The notes beneath the pieces were generated by a model that saw only the letters and a list, made by a program, of their open reading frames with translations, was not told the origin of the DNA and searched no databases. Positions 5,758-8,111 of a stretch of 8,111 bases of DNA are shown here, one piece after another; positions within the stretch are counted from its first letter, which is position 1; every line of letters starts with the position of its first letter. The position numbers and the translations under genes are program-made. The stretch is from Bacillota bacterium (GTDB lineage: Bacteria; Bacillota; Sulfobacillia; Symbiobacteriales; Symbiobacteriaceae): NCBI GenBank assembly GCA_028287415.1, contig JAQBPS010000596.1:1-8111 (forward strand), read 5' to 3'.

Positions 5758-5774
5758 AACCTCTGAGTGAGGTT
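5758..5774. other. Small perfect dyad in the leader of the cluster
   Basis: AACCTC and GAGGTT form a perfect 6-base inverted repeat around a 5-base centre (TGAGT on the plus strand). It lies about 30-45 bases upstream of the membrane-protein start. It could be a regulator site or a small leader hairpin, but a 6-base dyad can also arise by chance. Confidence 0.3.
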
Positions 5775-5791
5775 CCACCAAGCGGGCGCCG

Positions 5792-5818
5792 TTCATACAA
5801 CATCGGCTGTCTTGGCAA
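5792..5818 (-). promoter_or_regulatory. Weak promoter candidate for the five-gene cluster
   Basis: On the minus strand TTGCCA (5818-5813) and TATGAA (5797-5792) resemble -35 and -10 boxes, but the 15-base spacer is shorter than the usual 17. It lies between the aconitase terminator and the first gene, where a promoter is needed. A start near 5785 would exclude the ATG at 5796 and place the dyad at 5758-5774 in the untranslated leader. Confidence 0.3.
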
Positions 5819-5830
5819 TCTAACCGTAAT

Positions 5831-5874
5831 AAAAAAGAAAGCGCCAGCAGGCCGTACGGCTTGCTGGCGCTTTC
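5831..5874 (-). terminator. Intrinsic terminator of the aconitase gene
   Basis: The bases 5837-5874 form an almost perfect palindrome: GAAAGCGCCAGCA pairs with TGCTGGCGCTTTC, one G-T wobble follows, and the inner GCCG/CGGC continues the stem. On the minus strand it runs into six T (5836-5831). It begins 12 bases past the aconitase stop. The plus-strand side has no T-run, so it acts in one direction. It separates the aconitase transcript from the five-gene cluster. Confidence 0.93.
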
Positions 5875-5886
5875 CTGATCGATTGA

Positions 5887-8111
5887 TTACACCGGCTGGT
5901 TGGCGGCCAGGCGCCGCAGCACGGTCTTCAGGACGCCCCCGTTCTTGTAGTACTGGATCTCCACGGCGGTGTCCAGGCGGGAGGTCACGGCGAACTTGAC
6001 CGTGGTGCCGTCAGCCTTCGTGGCGACCACCTCCACGTCCTGCCGTGGCGTCAGCGGTCCGGTGATGCCGGTGATGTCGAACGACTCGGTGCCGTCCAGG
6101 CCGAGGCTCTCCGGGGTCTGGCCGCCCTTGAACACCAGTGGCAGCACGCCCATGCCGATCAGGTTCGACCGGTGGATCCGCTCGTAGCTCTCCGCGATGA
6201 CCGCCTTGACGCCCTGGAGCATCACGCCCTTGGCCGCCCAGTCACGGGAGGAGCCCATGCCGTAGTCCCTGCCCGCAAGGATCACCAGCGGGGTCTGATC
6301 AGCCATATACTTCACGGCTGCATCCCAGATCGAGAGCAGTTCGCCGGTGGGCAGGTACTTGGTGTAGCCGCCCTCCTTGCCGTCCGCCAGGGCGTTCTTG
6401 AGGCGAATGTTGGCGAAGGTGCCCCGCTGCATCACCTCGTGGCTGCCGCGGCGGGATCCGTAGCTGTTGAAGTCGACGGGTTCGACACCGTGCGCCATCA
6501 GATACTCCGCCGCCGGGCTGTTCTTGGCGATGTTGCCCGCCGGGGAGATGTGGTCGGTGGTGACGGAGTCGCCCAGCACTGCCAGGGCCCGGGCTCCGGT
6601 AATGTTGCGCAACGGGGCGGAATTCATATCCATGCCGATAAAGTACGGCGGCTCCTGGATATAGGTCGAGTCCAGATCCCAGTGGTAAAGCTCGCCGACC
6701 GGGGCGAGGAGCTTCTGCCAGTTCTCATCCCCGTCGAACACGGTGGCGTACTGCTCCTTGAACATCTCGGGCTTGAGCGCTTCGCCGATCGCGGTCCGAA
6801 TCTCCTCAGTTGTCGGCCAGATGTCCCGGAGGTAGACCGGGTTGCCGTCCTGGTCGGCGCCGAGCGGGTCGGCCTCCAGATCAATATCGACGGTGCCGGC
6901 GATCGCATAGGCGACCACCAGCATCGGGGAGGCGAGATAGTTCGCTTTGACGAGCGGGTTGACGCGGCCCTCAAAGTTTCGATTGCCGGAAATGACCGCC
7001 GCGACAGCGAGGTCGCCATCCTGCACGTCGCGGGCGACGTCCTCCGGCAGGCTGCCGGAGTTGCCAATGCAGGTGGTGCAGCCGTAACCGACCACGTGGA
7101 AGCCCAGCGACTCGAGCGCAGGCAGGACGCCGCCAGCCTTCAGGTACTCAGTGACGACCCGGGAGCCCGGCGCGAGGCTGGTTTTGACCCAGGGCTTGCG
7201 GGTCAGGCCGAGAGCCGCAGCCTTCTTGGCCACCAGACCGGCGCCCATCATCACGGACGGATTCGAGGTGTTCGTGCAGGAGGTGATCGCTGCGATGACG
7301 ACCGAGCCGCTCTCCACGCCGGTCTTGGTCGCCGTGGCAACACCGCCGCTAGTGCCCATGGTCGGAAAGTTGGTCCGGTAGGAGGACTTCACCTCGCTGA
7401 GGAGGACCCGGTCCTGGGGGCGCTTCGGCCCGGCGAGGGAGGTCTTCACCGTGGCGAGGTCAAGCTCCAGCGAATCGGTGAACTCCGGGTCGGGCGTGGC
7501 GTCCGTGCGGAACAGGCCCTGCTCCTTGCAGTACGCCTCCACCAGCTTGATCTGCGCGTCGGGGCGGCCGGTCTGACGCAGATACTCCAGCGTCACGTCA
7601 TCGACCGGGAAGAAGCCCATGGTGGCGCCATACTCGGGGGCCATGTTGGCGATGGTCGCCCGGTCGGCGAGGGTCATCTGGCTGAGGCCGGGGCCGTAGA
7701 ACTCAACAAACTTCTCGACGACGCCCTTCTTGCGGAGCATCTCGGTGACGGTCAGCACCAGGTCTGTGGCGGTGGCGCCCTCGGGCAGCCTGCCGGTCAG
7801 CTTGAAGCCGATCACTTCGGGCATTACCATATAGGAGGGCTGACCAAGCATGGCGGCCTCGGCCTCAATGCCGCCCACGCCCCAGCCCAGCACGCCCAGG
7901 CCGTTGATCATGGTCGTGTGGGAGTCAGTGCCGACGACGGTGTCCGGCAGGGCGACCTGCTCACCGTCGATCTCACGCAGGTCCACGCAGGGCGAGAGGT
8001 ACTCCAGGTTCACCTGATGCACGATGCCCATGCCGGGCGGCACGGCCCGGAAGTTCTGGAATGCCTTCTGCGCCCACTTCAGGAAGAAGTAGCGCTCCTG
8101 GTTGCGCTGGA
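5887..8111 (-). CDS. acnA: Aconitate hydratase, AcnA/CitB type (N-terminus outside window)
   Basis: Aconitase interconverts citrate and isocitrate through cis-aconitate in the citric acid cycle, in the cytoplasm, with a [4Fe-4S] cluster. The frame stays open to the window edge: upstream of the GTG at 8043 the codons continue as [20 protein letters not shown], so that GTG is an internal valine and not a start. About 740 residues are present; AcnA/CitB proteins are about 900, so roughly 160 N-terminal residues are missing. The three cluster cysteines are visible: SCTNTSNP (Cys codon 7278-7276) and [10 protein letters not shown] (Cys codons 7080-7078 and 7071-7069). Other signatures are [22 protein letters not shown] and the substrate-binding loop [16 protein letters not shown]. 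In Bacillus the homologue (CitB) also binds RNA when the cluster is lost; whether this one does is unknown. It is followed by a strong terminator and is probably transcribed apart from the five genes downstream. Confidence 0.97.
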   Translation of the reverse strand, partial: QRNQERYFFLKWAQKAFQNFRAVPPGMGIVHQVNLEYLSPCVDLREIDGEQVALPDTVVGTDSHTTMINGLGVLGWGVGGIEAEAAMLGQPSYMVMPEVIGFKLTGRLPEGATATDLVLTVTEMLRKKGVVEKFVEFYGPGLSQMTLADRATIANMAPEYGATMGFFPVDDVTLEYLRQTGRPDAQIKLVEAYCKEQGLFRTDATPDPEFTDSLELDLATVKTSLAGPKRPQDRVLLSEVKSSYRTNFPTMGTSGGVATATKTGVESGSVVIAAITSCTNTSNPSVMMGAGLVAKKAAALGLTRKPWVKTSLAPGSRVVTEYLKAGGVLPALESLGFHVVGYGCTTCIGNSGSLPEDVARDVQDGDLAVAAVISGNRNFEGRVNPLVKANYLASPMLVVAYAIAGTVDIDLEADPLGADQDGNPVYLRDIWPTTEEIRTAIGEALKPEMFKEQYATVFDGDENWQKLLAPVGELYHWDLDSTYIQEPPYFIGMDMNSAPLRNITGARALAVLGDSVTTDHISPAGNIAKNSPAAEYLMAHGVEPVDFNSYGSRRGSHEVMQRGTFANIRLKNALADGKEGGYTKYLPTGELLSIWDAAVKYMADQTPLVILAGRDYGMGSSRDWAAKGVMLQGVKAVIAESYERIHRSNLIGMGVLPLVFKGGQTPESLGLDGTESFDITGITGPLTPRQDVEVVATKADGTTVKFAVTSRLDTAVEIQYYKNGGVLKTVLRRLAANQPV

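Noticed and set aside
5728..5796. Upstream ATG at 5796 for the membrane protein
   Set aside because: It has no SD, the extra 23 residues are not hydrophobic, and they cover the candidate transcription start and dyad. ATG 5727 has GGGGAG at a good distance.

Overview
The window comes from a GC-rich bacterial chromosome whose genes carry strong purine-rich Shine-Dalgarno (SD) sequences (GGAGG, AGGAGG, GGGGAG) and frequent GTG or TTG starts. Together with a small polytopic membrane protein of a Firmicute-like type, this suggests a high-GC Firmicute, perhaps a Symbiobacterium-like thermophile. That placement is an inference from style and has not been tested by any search. All recognisable genes lie on the minus strand, so transcription runs from high to low coordinates.

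Layout, in order of transcription. (1) 8111 to 5887: the C-terminal four fifths of an aconitate hydratase of the AcnA/CitB type. Its N-terminus lies outside the window, and it is closed by a textbook intrinsic terminator at 5831-5874. (2) 5830 to 5728: a short intergenic region with a weak promoter candidate and a small dyad. (3) 5727 to 291: five tightly packed genes with gaps of 32, 24, 16 and 19 bases. They encode a five-helix membrane protein, a penicillin-acylase-type Ntn-hydrolase, a CaiB/BaiF (family III) CoA-transferase, a crotonase-fold (enoyl-CoA hydratase-like) protein and a flavin-reductase-domain protein. This cluster ends at a second intrinsic terminator (244-282) with a UUCG-capped stem. 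(4) 1 to about 250: an AT-richer, gene-free region with two near-copies of an approximately 40 bp repeat and a third partial copy that runs into the terminator.

The aconitase is a citric-acid-cycle gene and looks unrelated to the rest. The five-gene cluster reads like a catabolic operon. The acylase would hydrolyse an amide to free a carboxylic acid, the CoA-transferase would activate the acid as a CoA thioester, the crotonase homologue would rearrange or cleave it, and the flavin protein would take part in a redox step. The substrate cannot be read from the sequence. The most notable details are that the crotonase homologue lacks both hydratase glutamates, that the acylase has no signal peptide yet has catalytic positions resembling cephalosporin acylase, and that the acylase start overlaps an ATG-TGA start-stop pair.
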